From: Deinandra increscens subsp. villosa | Lineage: Eukaryota; Streptophyta; Magnoliopsida; Asterales; Asteraceae | Length of the DNA stretch: 64,000 nucleotides | Assembly (NCBI GenBank): GCA_039602395.1 | Contig: JBCNJP010000017.1 | Coordinates: 15,154,315 to 15,218,314, forward strand | Direction of reading: 5' to 3' | Shown here: positions 9,851 to 21,930 of the stretch, in pieces | How the letters are laid out: every line of letters starts with the position of its first letter | Position numbering within the stretch: the first letter of the stretch is position 1 | Translations under genes and position numbers: made by a program | Notes under the pieces: generated by a model | Seen by the model: the letters and a program-made list of their open reading frames with translations, nothing else | Databases searched by the model: none | What the model was told of the DNA's origin: nothing

Positions 9851-11363
9851 TCATTCCTCGAAAGCAATCATCCTTAGGCCTTCGACACACATTTCGAAAT
9901 TGGGACGAGGGAGGGGTTTTGTGAAGATATCAGACACATTTTGGTCTGTGCTCACCTTTTGGAGCTGAATTAACTCCCGATCATAACAATCACGAATAAA
10001 ATGTACCTTGATGTCTATGTGCTTTGTTTTTTAATGATGAACGGGTCACAATTTCTAGAGCAGCAGCGTTATCACAAAAGATAGGAGTGTTAACGAATTC
10101 CATACCGTAATCAGTGAGCTAATTTTGTATCCATACTACCTGTGAGCATCCAGCGGATGATGCCACATATTCAGCTTCTGCAGTTGACTTTGAGACGGTA
10201 TGCTGCTTTTTGCTCTGCCAAGAAATGAGTCTATCTCCCAGATACTGACATCCACCAGTTGTTGACTTCCGGTCAAGATCACTGCCTCCATAATCACTGT
10301 CAGTATATGCAAACAATTGGAAATCAGTTTTCTTTGGGTACCAAAGTCCAAGCCTAGGCCTGCCCTTCAGATACCTAAAGATACGTTTAACAGCAATTAA
10401 ATGTGAAAGTTTAGGATTAGCCTGATAGCGGGCACACAGACACACTGCAAACATAATATCTGGCTTGCTTGCTGTCAAGTACATAAGTGATCCAATCATC
10501 GAGCGATACATGAATTCACTCACTGGCTCCCCATCTGCATCTGCTGTCAGTAGAGGTCGGGATGCCATAGGAGTTGAGATTGGCTTGGAGTCTTGCATCT
10601 TGAATTTTTCTAGAATCTCATTCACATATTTTGCTTGGTGAATAAGAATCCCAGATTCGACCTGTTTCACTTGCAAGGCTAGGAAGAAGCCCATCTCTCC
10701 CTGGTCACTCATTTCAAATTTCTTTCTCATTATCTCTTCAAACTCAGTGCATAATTCTTCGTTTGTTGACCCGTAGATGATGTCATCTACATAGACCTGC
10801 ACCATGATGATGTCATCCTTCACCCTCTTCCTAAACAGAGTCTGATCAACCACTCCTCTTGAGTATCCATTCTCCACCAGATGAGTTGATAGTGTCTCAT
10901 ACCACGTGCGTGGAGCTTGATGTAGTCCATACAAAGCCTTATCCAGAAGATACACATGATCTGGATAGTCCTCATCTACAAACCCCGGTGGTTGAGTCAC
11001 ATAAACTTCCTCATTCATTTCTGGATATAAAAATGTTGTCTTAACATCCATCTGGCGAACTGTGAAGTTAAGATATGATGCAACTGCAAGGAATATCCGG
11101 ATAGCCTCCAATCTTGCCACGGGTGCATACACCTCATCATAGTCAATTCCATGAATTTGTCTGTGGCCCTGAACAATCAACCTTGCTTTGTTTCTGACAA
11201 TTATACCCGTGTCATCCTTCTTGTTCTTGTATAACCAACGTGTGGGTATAACCTTCTTGTTCTCTGGCCTTTCCACTAGGCGCCACACTCCCAGCTTAGA
11301 AAACTGATTAAGTTCATTGTGCATGGCCTCTATCCAACTTGGATCTCTAAGAGCAACCATCAC
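9851..11363 (-). pseudogene. A pol: reverse transcriptase and RNase H
   Basis: Copia RT starts around VALRDPSWIEAMHNEL and includes IPTRWLYKNKKD, the catalytic YVDDIIYGS near residue 167, and SMIGSLMYLTASKPDI. The RNase H part has FAYTDSDYGGSDLDRKST and STAEAEYVASSAG. Together they copy element RNA into DNA inside the particle. The frame is open to about 10119, where a nonsense codon follows WIQN. RNase H sequence continues, broken, to the pol end (MIAFEE) at 9851. Upstream, two stops separate it from integrase. It is close in sequence to the D copy (39681-41005). Confidence 0.85.
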
Positions 11364-11378
11364 ATTAGGAGGTTAAAT

Positions 11379-12476
11379 TTAGGATATGAAGCACGAATAC
11401 ATGCAAAAATTAATGTCTCCCGTGCGGCTTCTAGTGGTAACACCTGCTGAAACTGGTCTAAGTATATTGCTGATTGGATGGTCTTTATTGATCCTTGATA
11501 CTTGAACATCTGGCACAGAAACAGAAACAGGCAGGTTAGAATTAACAATATTATCACTCATACCTTGGTTTTGAGAAATTTCCGAATCATCATCTTTAGT
11601 TCCCGAAGATCCCGGAGCATCTGCATTGACATTTGTGGGAACTGCATCTGGTGCTTTCTCACCAACTTTTTCAACATGAGGTCTTGATTCAGATGATTGT
11701 GCAATAATGTCTTCTTCTTCACCCAAATGATGGAAAACATTTGAAAAGTTGAACCCTTCAAACAGCGACCCATAGTCAAAAATCCAATCTGGACCACTCC
11801 CTGCATCTGTAGGATTGTCTTCAAGCCAGTCTACGTTATATGCCTCAATGATAACTTTTGTGGTTTTGTTGTAGACACGATAAGCACTATTTGCTGAATA
11901 ACCCACAAAATAACACTCATCAGCCTTAGCTTCGAATTTCCCCACATCGGACTGAATCAGAACTGTGCATGGACACCCGAATGTCTTGAAATATCCCACC
12001 GTTGGCTTCTCTTTATAAACAATCTCATACGGAGTCTTCTCATGACGCTTGTTTAAAAGAACACGATTCTGCACGTAACAAGCCGTATTAACTTCTTCAG
12101 CCCAGAAGAAGATTAGCAATTTAGCTTCACACATCATTGTCCTTGCTGCTTCAATGAGTGTCATGTTTCCTCTCTCAGCGACTCCATTCTGTTGCGGAGT
12201 GTAGGGTGCACTGAACTGTCTCTCTATCCCCTTCTCTCCACAGAACATATTTAACTCTGCATTCTTAAATTCTGTTCCATTGTCCGTTCTGATAGCCTTG
12301 ACCTTCTCGTTCAGCTGATTCTCTATAAGTGTGACAAACTGTTTCACTAAGATTGGAGTTTCATACTTGTTGGATAAACAAAAGACCCAAGTGAATCGTG
12401 AGTAGTCATCCACAATCACGAGACAGTAAGAGAATTTGCTGATGCTTTGTACTTGCATTGGCCCAAATAAATCCAT
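11379..12476 (-). pseudogene. A pol: integrase core and C-terminal part
   Basis: Carries the integrase catalytic triad: D in HMDLFGPMQ, D in IRTDNGTEF, and E in NGVAERGN. The GWAEE-like patch FFWAEEVNTACYVQNR and the copia C-terminal motif follow, then an acidic linker that leads to RT. It would insert element DNA into the host genome. The upstream end is a CAA-to-TAA change (12485-12487) relative to D. The downstream end has two in-frame stops just before RT (about 11365-11380). Inactive. Confidence 0.85.
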
Positions 12477-12485
12477 GTGAAGAAG

Positions 12486-12950
12486 TTATAACACGGATGA
12501 CATTGAATTTGCTATCTTTGGACCGTGCGGCAACTTGTGTTGCTTCCCCTTCGCACAAGCCACACATTTTTCTACAGTAGAGAAATCTTTGATAGGCAGC
12601 TTTCTGACATGTTCTCCCTTTGCAAGCTTGGTCAAATTCTTCATGTTAGCATGCCCCAGACGCCTATGCCATAATAGAGCTAAGTTCTCATTTTGTTTGG
12701 ATATGAGACAGGCTTCTTCTAAAGTTGGAGGTTGACCCATGTTAAGCTGATAAGAGTTTGCTCTTCTCGGAGTACGCATCAAGATGCACTCCTCTGGAAT
12801 TTTCACACCAGGCTTGAGAATAATGCACTCCTTGCGATTGAACAACACAAAATAGTCTCTATCACAAATCTGAGATACACTCAGCAGACTGTGTGACAGC
12901 TCCTCCACATAATGTACGTCTGAAAATGATAGGTTACCACTCCTCCACAT
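12486..12950 (-). pseudogene. A pol: pre-integrase zinc domain
   Basis: Shows FSDVHYVEELSHSLLSVSQIC, then the HHCC zinc-binding pattern HRRLGH...CVACAKGK that precedes the copia integrase core. The reading frame appears to start in element B sequence (12956-12965), which is an accident of the insertion; true element A sequence begins at 12950. It ends in a nonsense codon at 12486. Confidence 0.8.
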
Positions 12951-12955
12951 AATAG

Positions 12956-14372
12956 ACCTAGACACACCTAATTTTACCGAAACTCCTAAAACTAGACCGA
13001 ACCTAAAGGCAAGTGTACCTATCGGTGGCAGTACAGCTACAGAAGACCGGGATATCGAACCCTAGGGACACTATTCTAGCTAGACACAACCTAGGACCTA
13101 AGAATGGAAATTTGAGTGATTTGATTTTAATGTGAAAAGAGAAATTAACTTAGCTAAAATTAACTACTTAAACTAATTACCGACAGCTGGGGAACCTAGG
13201 AGAAACCAAGATGAGAAAGGTACCACCTAGACATAGAATCCTAATTAACATCAACAACTTCACTCGGCTATGACAACTCTGATGGAACCAGGATCTTAAG
13301 ATACAACCTATAGAAAACCTACGAGGCCCCAAAACACTCTCTGGACGTAACTGATAAGATACCTATTGGTTGGAATAAATGCACTGGTTGGTTAGTTCAC
13401 CTTTTGAGTCCTTCCTAACTGACAACTCTAACGCTCGAACAAATGGTTTACCTTTTGAGTATCTCCCACTTCAACTAATCCTAATCACCTTTGAAACAAT
13501 CTAGGGCACCTTAAGACAGTCAGAGCTACCACTAATTACCACAATTGACACGACTAGCAAACTAGCGAAATTCCTAGGGCATTTCCTTGTGAGACAATGT
13601 TATCCTAGTTCATTAACCAATCCGACTAACCGACAACTATCATCCTTGTGAGCTTATTTAGATAGGCAGAATATTGAATTCAAGATGTCAATTATTAACT
13701 AATCCTATGATCTACCAAATTAGCAAACCACACTTAATAGCAAACACAAAGTCACACTATTAAACTACCTAACTCAAACCGAAAGACATTCGCAAGCTAG
13801 GCAAGAATCAATTGACAATCAAAATCCTAAAAACAATACGCATATGCATCCATTGCAGAAAATTATTGGAATTTAAAGAGTGTCAAATCCATCACAAGCG
13901 TGTCATAAAACCGAATAAAATCATTAATATTAAAAGGTCATCATAAAGTCTAGGTGGTAAATTAATTTAGCCAACAATCATGGTATGAACACAAACACGA
14001 ACAAAAACGAAATCGGATGTACCGTTCATCGTAAAAGTTCAAGGGTTAAACTTTGACAAACTACCATGCAGCCTCTCTTCTTTCATTATTAATTCTTTAA
14101 CCCTTGAACTTTGATAAATGTCATACCATCCCTTGGGTAATTATACTAACCTACAACATATATATTTAAACAATTTTAAGCACATTGAAATAACTAAATT
14201 CACGACTCAATTAATTACTTAAACTCACACCAAAATATATAAAAATGACCCAATACCACAATAAGACTCAAATAACTAAAATATATAAAAAAAACTAAAT
14301 AAAAATGACTCAAAACCGACTCAAATACTATACAAAATACAAGGGAAAACCGGATGTGTTTAGCACACATCA
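12956..14372 (-). repeat. B 3' LTR
   Basis: Reads TGATGTGTGC at its start on the minus strand. It lacks about 50 bp at its end relative to the other LTR (17424 onward) and about 470 bp in the middle. A 17-bp perfect inverted repeat (14034-14050 against 14096-14112) sits at the internal deletion junction. Confidence 0.8.
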
Positions 14373-15994
14373 AACATCCCCACACTTACTCTTTTTTCGT
14401 CCTCGAAAAATACTGCAATGGAATCATAACCAGGAGATTAACTTCTAAGTATTCAACATTTATATATATCAATCCACCATACTATTCGACAATCCAAAAC
14501 GTAATAACACACTAACTACAATTGCCGATATTTCGGTCCGACTAAACCCAACCACCGACCTTTTTTTCGCCCCCATGTGTTTATGAAATTACCGAATATA
14601 AGCTCAGTCGCCTATGGATCCCACTAAAGAAATGTCAAGTTCAACCTACTACCGAATCTTATTCAGTCAAAGCAAAGGGTATAAATGATTTAAATTAATA
14701 TATTTTCTCCAACCCCCCTTAAACCAGATACTAAGATGTCCAAAGAATAACTATTTATTTATATGCAAATTCTTGAGCATTTATTCACTACTTTATCATT
14801 TTTTTTTCATTTTTTTTCTTTTTCTCTTTTTTTAATAATAATAATAATTGGTTACTTTTACCTAACTTACCAACGGACATCATCAGAGGCATTCTTTCAC
14901 AAGGTCTTACCCCCGAAATCATACGTGAGTATTCTGCCCGCGAGATCCAGAACATCATCAGAGGCACTTACCACGGGATACTATCCTTAGTTCATACATG
15001 AGTATTTTGTCCCTTCACTCTAAATGCATTAACCAAATAATTACCTAACATGCTCATTGGACTATTCTAAGGACATAGGAGTATCTAGCCTAAAGCGGTC
15101 TCTTTCCTCCTAATCATCAGATTCAGAATTCCTATCACTCCTAAAATGGGAACCCACTAGCAGACTGATTAGCATATTTATACAACAAAAAGCACATAGG
15201 CTATTTAAGCTATTCGTAGGTCAGCTGGGCCTACCGACACATCATAAACTAGTAATGTTTTCCATTCATACCATACTTAACCACTTTTCCCAAATATTAT
15301 GATTAATTAACATTTAAGCACACAATTAGACAATCAATTCCCAGTTTCCTATCATTTTCCATTTAAATTGCAGCCAAAATCTTGGACATTTGTGAAAAAC
15401 TTTTCAAATTTTTTTTTTCAATTTTTCTGACTCACCACAAATAAAATAAAGACTCAAGACGCAAGTTTCCCATCCCCACACTTAAACGACACATTGTCCT
15501 AAATGTGTGAAGAGAATAAAATAAAAAAAATAAAACTAAAAATAAAAGCACACGAACGATAAAGAGGAAAATAAGAATGCAAAAGAAAAAAAATAATAAT
15601 AATAATAGAAAAACGAATGGAACAAACTCCCCTGATTTGTGATTTGGATGAATGACAGGCGAGCTTGGTCCGCAGGTTCTCCTGTGTAATCCATGAGCCT
15701 CCCAATGCGAATTTCATCGAACCTGCAACAAAATAAAACACAAAGACTCGACGAAACCACGATTAATCACGAAAAATAAAAATAAATAAGAATAAAAAAA
15801 ATAATAATAAAGCAAGTTGAAACGTGTTCACTTGGAACTTGGACTCTTCCAACACAATGTCATCATCTTGAATCACCCGAATTTCCTGCAAACACTGAAA
15901 AACACAACCACAAAACGAGCAAAACCGAAATGCAAAATAAAGCACAATCAAATAAATAAGTTACATAAATTTACAACTCGGGCTTCCCCGAGTT
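14373..15994 (-). other. B internal 3' region, no gene
   Basis: Holds two AAGTGTGGGGATG-type purine tracts on the minus strand, at about 14375-14388 (the PPT beside the LTR) and 15473-15485. The rest is AT-rich with no supported ORF. Confidence 0.55.
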
Positions 15995-17251
15995 TCAACC
16001 AACACAATCAGGCGGTTTCTCCTTAATGTTCTTACTAACCAAGGCCCTAATCATCAAAACGCTTAGAAATCTAAAGGCATTAACCAACCAATCTTTAAAA
16101 ATCATACCTAAAAACCAGTCGACCCACCAATGCTTAAATCTACCCGGAATTAACTTAATAATTACAATAAAGCTCAACCTCGGGTCATTCTTACAACCTA
16201 CTTCCTCTAACGTCCCCACACTTGGACTAAACACATGGTCATCCTTATCACTAGTTAACCTACCAAGTGGGACGTCATTTAGAACCTCATCACCTGTCTT
16301 CACTATTGGGTCCTCACACCTTAGCACGTCCCGAATGGAGATTGAGTACGGTTCATGCTTCGGTGCTTGAGCCTCACTAACCTCACAAAACTCTCCCTCG
16401 ATTGGGACGTGTTCACTCTCAACGGTCGGCTCCCCGTACAACATCTCTTCTAGCTTTTGCAAATCACCTTCCGGGTCAAACCGATCCTCATCTACCGCTC
16501 TTGGTGACATCGTCGTCCACTCCTCACCAAACATCTCTACCATTTGCGCTTCAAATAAATCATCTGAATCAATGTCGTGAAGCACCTCCTCAAATACATC
16601 CTCAGCTTCCTTATTTGTTGTTGTACTCGCTGCGATCTCATCCTCACACTCCTCATCCAACACAATGTCGTCCTCTTCCTCCGACCAATCCCAGATTGGC
16701 TCCGAAGTGTATGCATCATCTTTAGACATGTCCTCATCCGTGGGAGACTCCTCATTAATACCATCTGAATCATCATCTCCTTCATTCGCAACTTCCTCCT
16801 CTACGATCTCGGTGGCGTCTATCGAAGTGATGTTATTCGTCCATTGAGTTAGATCATAGTCATCGTCACCCCAAATCCATTGGATACCCTGAGTAACCGG
16901 AGGTGGGACTTCAGCGTCCATTAACGTCTCATAATATCGGATTTCCTCAAACACCGTCCTTGATGACTCCCCCGTTCGCCTCTCTCTTTCCTCTCGCTCT
17001 CGGAAAATCCTTTGACAAATTTCTCTACAAATACCAACCCGAACCGGACAAATATCATGGGAGTTATGTGGTCCACCGCAGCTCATACAGCATGGCGTGT
17101 TTTCTTCATGAAGCCGTTTTATCAGGCTAAGAGCATTCTCTACAACCTCCAAGCCCTGAGGTAATCACGGGTCATATCTACTCCATGTGGTCATCTCCTA
17201 CGCGAACTGTCGGATATTTACGATGAAGCTTTGTAGATCGATAGTGGCCAT
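15995..17251 (-). pseudogene. B gag-like protein with one zinc knuckle
   Basis: The first ATG is at 17251, but two in-frame stops follow within about 30 codons; the open part runs from 17152 to 15995. It starts with a helical segment, then a knuckle-like CCMSCGGPHNSHDIC, a form typical of Athila-type Gag. An Arg/Glu-rich helix (REREERERRTGE) follows, then a very acidic stretch of about 200 residues. The end is a hydrophobic, Trp-rich stretch (WWVDWFLGMIFKDWL). Length and order do not match a full Gag, so it is probably a Gag remnant reshaped in a non-autonomous element. The hydrophobic tail could be a membrane segment, but that is uncertain. Confidence 0.6.
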
Positions 17252-17394
17252 GGCGAAAAACACAAAACAAAACACAAACAAAATAAATAAAAAAATTAGA
17301 CTAAAAAACTAACCTTAAACTCTAGACGCGGAAAAACCCTAAAAGACTCAAAATTTCCTAACAACGACCTAGTTAATCTTGCTATTGCCAAGTG

Positions 17395-17412
17395 TCCCCG
17401 GCAACGGCGCCA
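17395..17412 (-). promoter_or_regulatory. B primer-binding site
   Basis: Minus-strand TGGCGCCGTTGCCGGGGA, next to the LTR end. This is the PBS known for Athila/Calypso elements, complementary to tRNA-Asp. Confidence 0.9.
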
Positions 17413-17423
17413 AAAACTTGATG

Positions 17424-18396
17424 TGTTCGGATCTATAACTAAAAATAACTAATAAAACCTAGACCTAATCCTAGACCTAGACACACCTAATTTTACCGAA
17501 ACTCCTAAAACTAGACCGAACCTAAAGGCAAGTGTACCTATCGGTGGCAGTACAGCTACAGAAGACCGGGATATCGAACCCTAGGGACACTATTCTAGCT
17601 AGACACAACCTAGGACCTAAGAATGGAAATTTGAGTGATTTGATTTTAATGTGAAAAGAGAAATTAACTTAGCTAAAATTAACTACTTAAACTAATTACC
17701 GACAGCTGGGGAACCTAGGAGAAACCAAGATGAGAAAGGTACCACCTAGACATAGAATCCTAATTAACATCAACAACTTCACTCGGCTATGACAACTCTG
17801 ATGGAACCAGGATCTTAAGATACAACCTATAGAAAACCTACGAGGCCCCAAAACACTCTCTGGACGTAACTGATAGATACCTATTGGTTGGAATAAATGC
17901 ACTGGTTGGTTAGTTCACCTTTTGAGTCCTTCCTAACTGACAACTCTAACGCTCGAACAAATGGTTTACCTTTTGAGTATCTCCCACTTCAACTAATCCT
18001 AATCACCTTTGAAACAATCTAGGGCACCTTAAGACAGTCAGAGCTACCACTAATTACCACAATTGACACGACTAGCAAACTAGCGAAATTCCTAGGGCAT
18101 TTCCTTGTGAGACAATGTTATCCTAGTTCATTAACCAATCCGACTAACCGACAACTATCATCCTTGTGAGCTTATTTAGATAGGCAGAATATTGAATTCA
18201 AGATGTCAATTATTAACTAATCCTATGATCTACCAAATTAGCAAACCACACTTAATAGCAAACACAAAGTCACACTATTAAACTACCTAACTCAAACCGA
18301 AAGACATTCGCAAGCTAGGCAAGAATCAATTGACAATCAAAATCCTAAAAACAATACGCATATGCATCCATTGCAAAAAATTATTGGAATTTAAAG
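17424..18396 (-). repeat. B 5' LTR, proximal part
   Basis: Nearly identical to 12956-13870. Interrupted at 18396 by element C; the rest is at 27166-28116. Confidence 0.9.
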
Positions 18397-21300
18397 TGTC
18401 ACACCCCCAATTTACCACTAACGGAATTTATACCGTTTTGGGGTGCGAACAAACCAGGACCACAACCATAGTTACAAATACTAAAGGATTAAGTAAAAGA
18501 ATTGCGAATGTCACTCCAAAAAAAAACGTGGAGCCATTCGTCAACCAGAGTAAATAAAACTTGCAGCGGAAAGTTAAACAATTAAAAATGCGAATACACA
18601 CGTGCCCGTTCGTGAACTAAACCGTTCACGAGTTTATTAAAAACATTTAAGTAAAAATTCCCAATTTAAGTATAAAAATAGCCAAGTAGTTACGCGCCGT
18701 GCCAACCTCTTGATACTCCTCAGCGACCTGGCAAAATGAGAAAACGCACAAGTGTCAACCTACGGTTGGTGAGTTCACAGTGGGCATGTCATGCAGTGGC
18801 CCGGTCTCATAAGCATATCATTAACAATTCATATTCATAACAAAAATGTTTTAGTAAAAGTATTGTCCGTAACCTACGTTATCGGGTATGTACTAGTCTT
18901 GTATAGTTAAAGTGCTCAACCGATATCGCGGGTAGCTAATCCGTTGTTCCATGCACTAAGGAAGTATCGTACCAAAGCTGACTAATAAGTATCGTAGTGG
19001 CATAGCCATCATCTATTTTGTTTTGCGGACATACGTCATCGCGGCTTTGCCTCCCCCGTGTCCTCTCGGGCCCACGGTCAGATAGGCTGATATTGTACCT
19101 CCGTGCACCTCCAGTGTCACGAGGCGGAGTTTGTCAAACTCCAGTAGATCTACCCAACATCCCCTCGCTTTACAATTAATGACACAATTAAGTTGAGGAC
19201 TTTTTCAGTTAACAAGACAATCCTTAGAAATCATGTGATATCATGTGGTTAGACTTTAACCTACACTAGCCATATTAAAACGGTTTACTTTGGGTTCTCA
19301 TAAATCCCGAAAACATTTTCAGTTTCGTTTTAGAAATAGTTGTTTAAGTATTTCACAAGTGTTTCCCATAAAACACTTCAAGTTCATCAAGTGGGTGCCA
19401 AGCACTCCTAAGTTTGTCAGCGTTGTTTTTCGTTAAGTTATTCGTTGTGATCCAAACGGGACCCCAAAAATAGTTTACGGATATTCCTTTCCGAATATCA
19501 AAAATCTTTGCAAGTACTTCCCATAAAATACTTGGAGTTTAAGTAAGTATTCCTTACCGAATACTAGAAGTTTGTAAGCTTTGTTTTTCTGAAAAGTTTG
19601 TGCGTTGTGATCCGAACCGGATTCACTTTTTAAGGGTTAGTGAAACTCACCTTAGGTTGCGCTACTACAATTTACTCGACAAAGCATAAGTGGTTACTGA
19701 AGACCTAACAAGATCATTGTGGTCTTAAGTGTTAGGTTGTGTAAAAAAATCAAGACTCGACTCGGACTATGACCCATCACATAGCACGTTGGACTTTGAC
19801 TCGACATAACGACCCGACAACACCGATGGTTGATCACAATTGAGGTAACATGTATAAACAAGTTGGAACATGACAATTTAAATCATAACGGTTGGTCCCG
19901 GTACAAAACAGCACAAGTTGGCAGCTAAGTGTTGCATTTTCACAGATTGTTTTGACCAACTTTGGAGGCTCATAACTTGGTCAAAAATAGGATTCAGGCC
20001 ATGAAATTTTGTGAGCAAATACACCAACATCTTATACACACATTTCATGTTTTGAGTTTTCAACAAAGAACATCACATAAGGGTGAACACACCACATAAA
20101 CATGGCTGGTCAGAAATGTTGCTGCTGCGCGCACTGATCTTGCACGAGCAGATTTAGGCCTCAAACAAAGTTTCTAAGACTTGTAACATATGCCAAAAAT
20201 TTTCTAAGAGACTAAACTAAACTATGCAAGAAGAATCACACTCGTTTGATCAAAATTGAGAAAGTTATGACATTTACAAGTTGCTAAAAATTTTGATGTC
20301 AGTTTTGTTGGACAGAATGCATAACTCAACTTTGTTCATGCATAACTCACTCATAACAAGGATTCAAACCATAAAACTTTGCAGGCATAAACTTAATAAC
20401 AAAGTGAACAAGTTTCATTTAGCATTCATCAACTAAAAGCCACTTTAACTCGGCCAAACAGCAAGCACAAGTGCTGTGACCTGCACTTGGACAGATCTGC
20501 AAAGCTGTTTTGTATCAGTCAAATGGGTAACCAAACGGATGAATTTCAAAGTGTATTTATAGTCAAAACGAAGCTAAGACATAGAACTAACTTATCCAAC
20601 TGAAAACAACTTTGTTTGATGAGTGAAATGAAAGTTATGATCGTTTAAAGGCGGCTGAAAAACCATGACAGAATCTGTCAAAAAGTTCATTGTGTTTAAA
20701 CCCAATTTTGCAACATTTCAAATCATCCAATGCACCCAAATTGACCCATATCAACACCCATACCTGTTCCACCATATCATAACTCAAAATCACAGATCGT
20801 GCATCGTTTCTCACTTGAAATCAGCAGCTAACAACAAGGAAACATTACCAAACACAATTTCAGCCCTAACACAAGTATCATACACCTCATGTATCATGTT
20901 TATCATATGAATCAATTAGAATCAGCCCTCATACACATCTTGGCAGCCCCTTACAATCAATATTTCGAGTTTTACCAACAACACACATTCACAAGCATCA
21001 TTCAAATGGAAAACACAACTGCAACACATGAAATTCACAACTTGGAGTCAAGGGCTTTAAAACTTACGGTTTCTTGAGGTGAGAGGAGCTGAAATCGCGA
21101 GCTCTAAGTAGCCACCAAGCTGTTACCGAGCTGTGGCTGTCGTAGCAGGAGGAGGGGCGGCTGAGGAGTGGTGGTGGGTCGCCGGAATCGCGAGAATGGT
21201 GGCTGATTTGGGCTGCCACCGTGAGAGAAAGGAGAGGGGAAGAAAGGAGGTAGGCCACGTGAATGAGAGGGAAGAAGGGGGTTTAGGGTTAGGTTGTTCA

Positions 21301-21910
21301 TTTCCTCTTTTTCCTTTTCTTTCTTCTTTTTTTTTTAAAATGCATTTTACAAAAATGTTTTTATAAATATTACAAAAGACTAAAAAAAAGGATTTTCTTT
21401 TACAAGAATCTAAATACAAGTTTAGTGGGTTTGGGCATCGGGTTAAAGGGTCATCACGTAATAAAGAAACCCGAGCTCGAGAGTAAACTGAAATAATAGT
21501 GACACTAAATCACATAGGAAATGTACATAACACGTAAAGTTTCCACAATTACATAATTTTCACATAAACTAACACGTAACACATATAGTTCATGCGGTTA
21601 ACATTTATCTACAAATAAATCACTAACATGAACAGTTTCTCGGGTTAGGTGATCAACCAAAGGTCGTGGACGTACTCGGTCTTAAATGCATATGTTACTA
21701 ACTGAAAGTTAACTGACTCAACCAGAACTTTAAACGACAGAACTAACTGAGTTAACGAAAGTTGCTAACGGAGGTTAACCTTGGAAATCGCGGATGTCAC
21801 ATCATCCCCAAGTTGAAGGAATTTTCGTCCCGAAAATAAGAGTAGTGAATGAGGTGTGCTGACTAGTTGACTGAGGTAGGAAAGTTAAAAAAAATTTTCC
21901 AGTTGTCACA
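18397..21910 (-). repeat. C 3' LTR (3.5 kb)
   Basis: Its 3' part is repeated at 25502-27160. It carries a TATAAAAA-type box on the minus strand near 21358 and an AACCCTAAACCC box (21277-21288) about 75 nt downstream, a plausible promoter. Short ORFs here are low-complexity Ser/Pro frames and are not supported as genes. Confidence 0.8.
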
Positions 21911-21930
21911 TCATCCCCAAGTTGAAAGAA
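21798..21930 (-). repeat. Duplicated PPT and LTR start at the C boundary
   Basis: On the minus strand the string TTCAACTTGGGGATGATGTG occurs twice, at the true junction (about 21906-21927) and about 113 bp further inside the LTR (about 21793-21818). The other LTR has the inner copy as well. Confidence 0.7.

Noticed and set aside
16026..17130. Plus-strand ORFs opposite the B gag-like frame
   Set aside because: They mirror the acidic gag frame on the opposite strand and carry no domain.
21064..21419. Several overlapping ORFs in the C LTR (and again at 26314-26736), rich in Ser, Pro, Gly or Trp
   Set aside because: They lie within LTR sequence present in two copies, on both strands, with low-complexity composition; products of a polypurine/pyrimidine leader, not genes.
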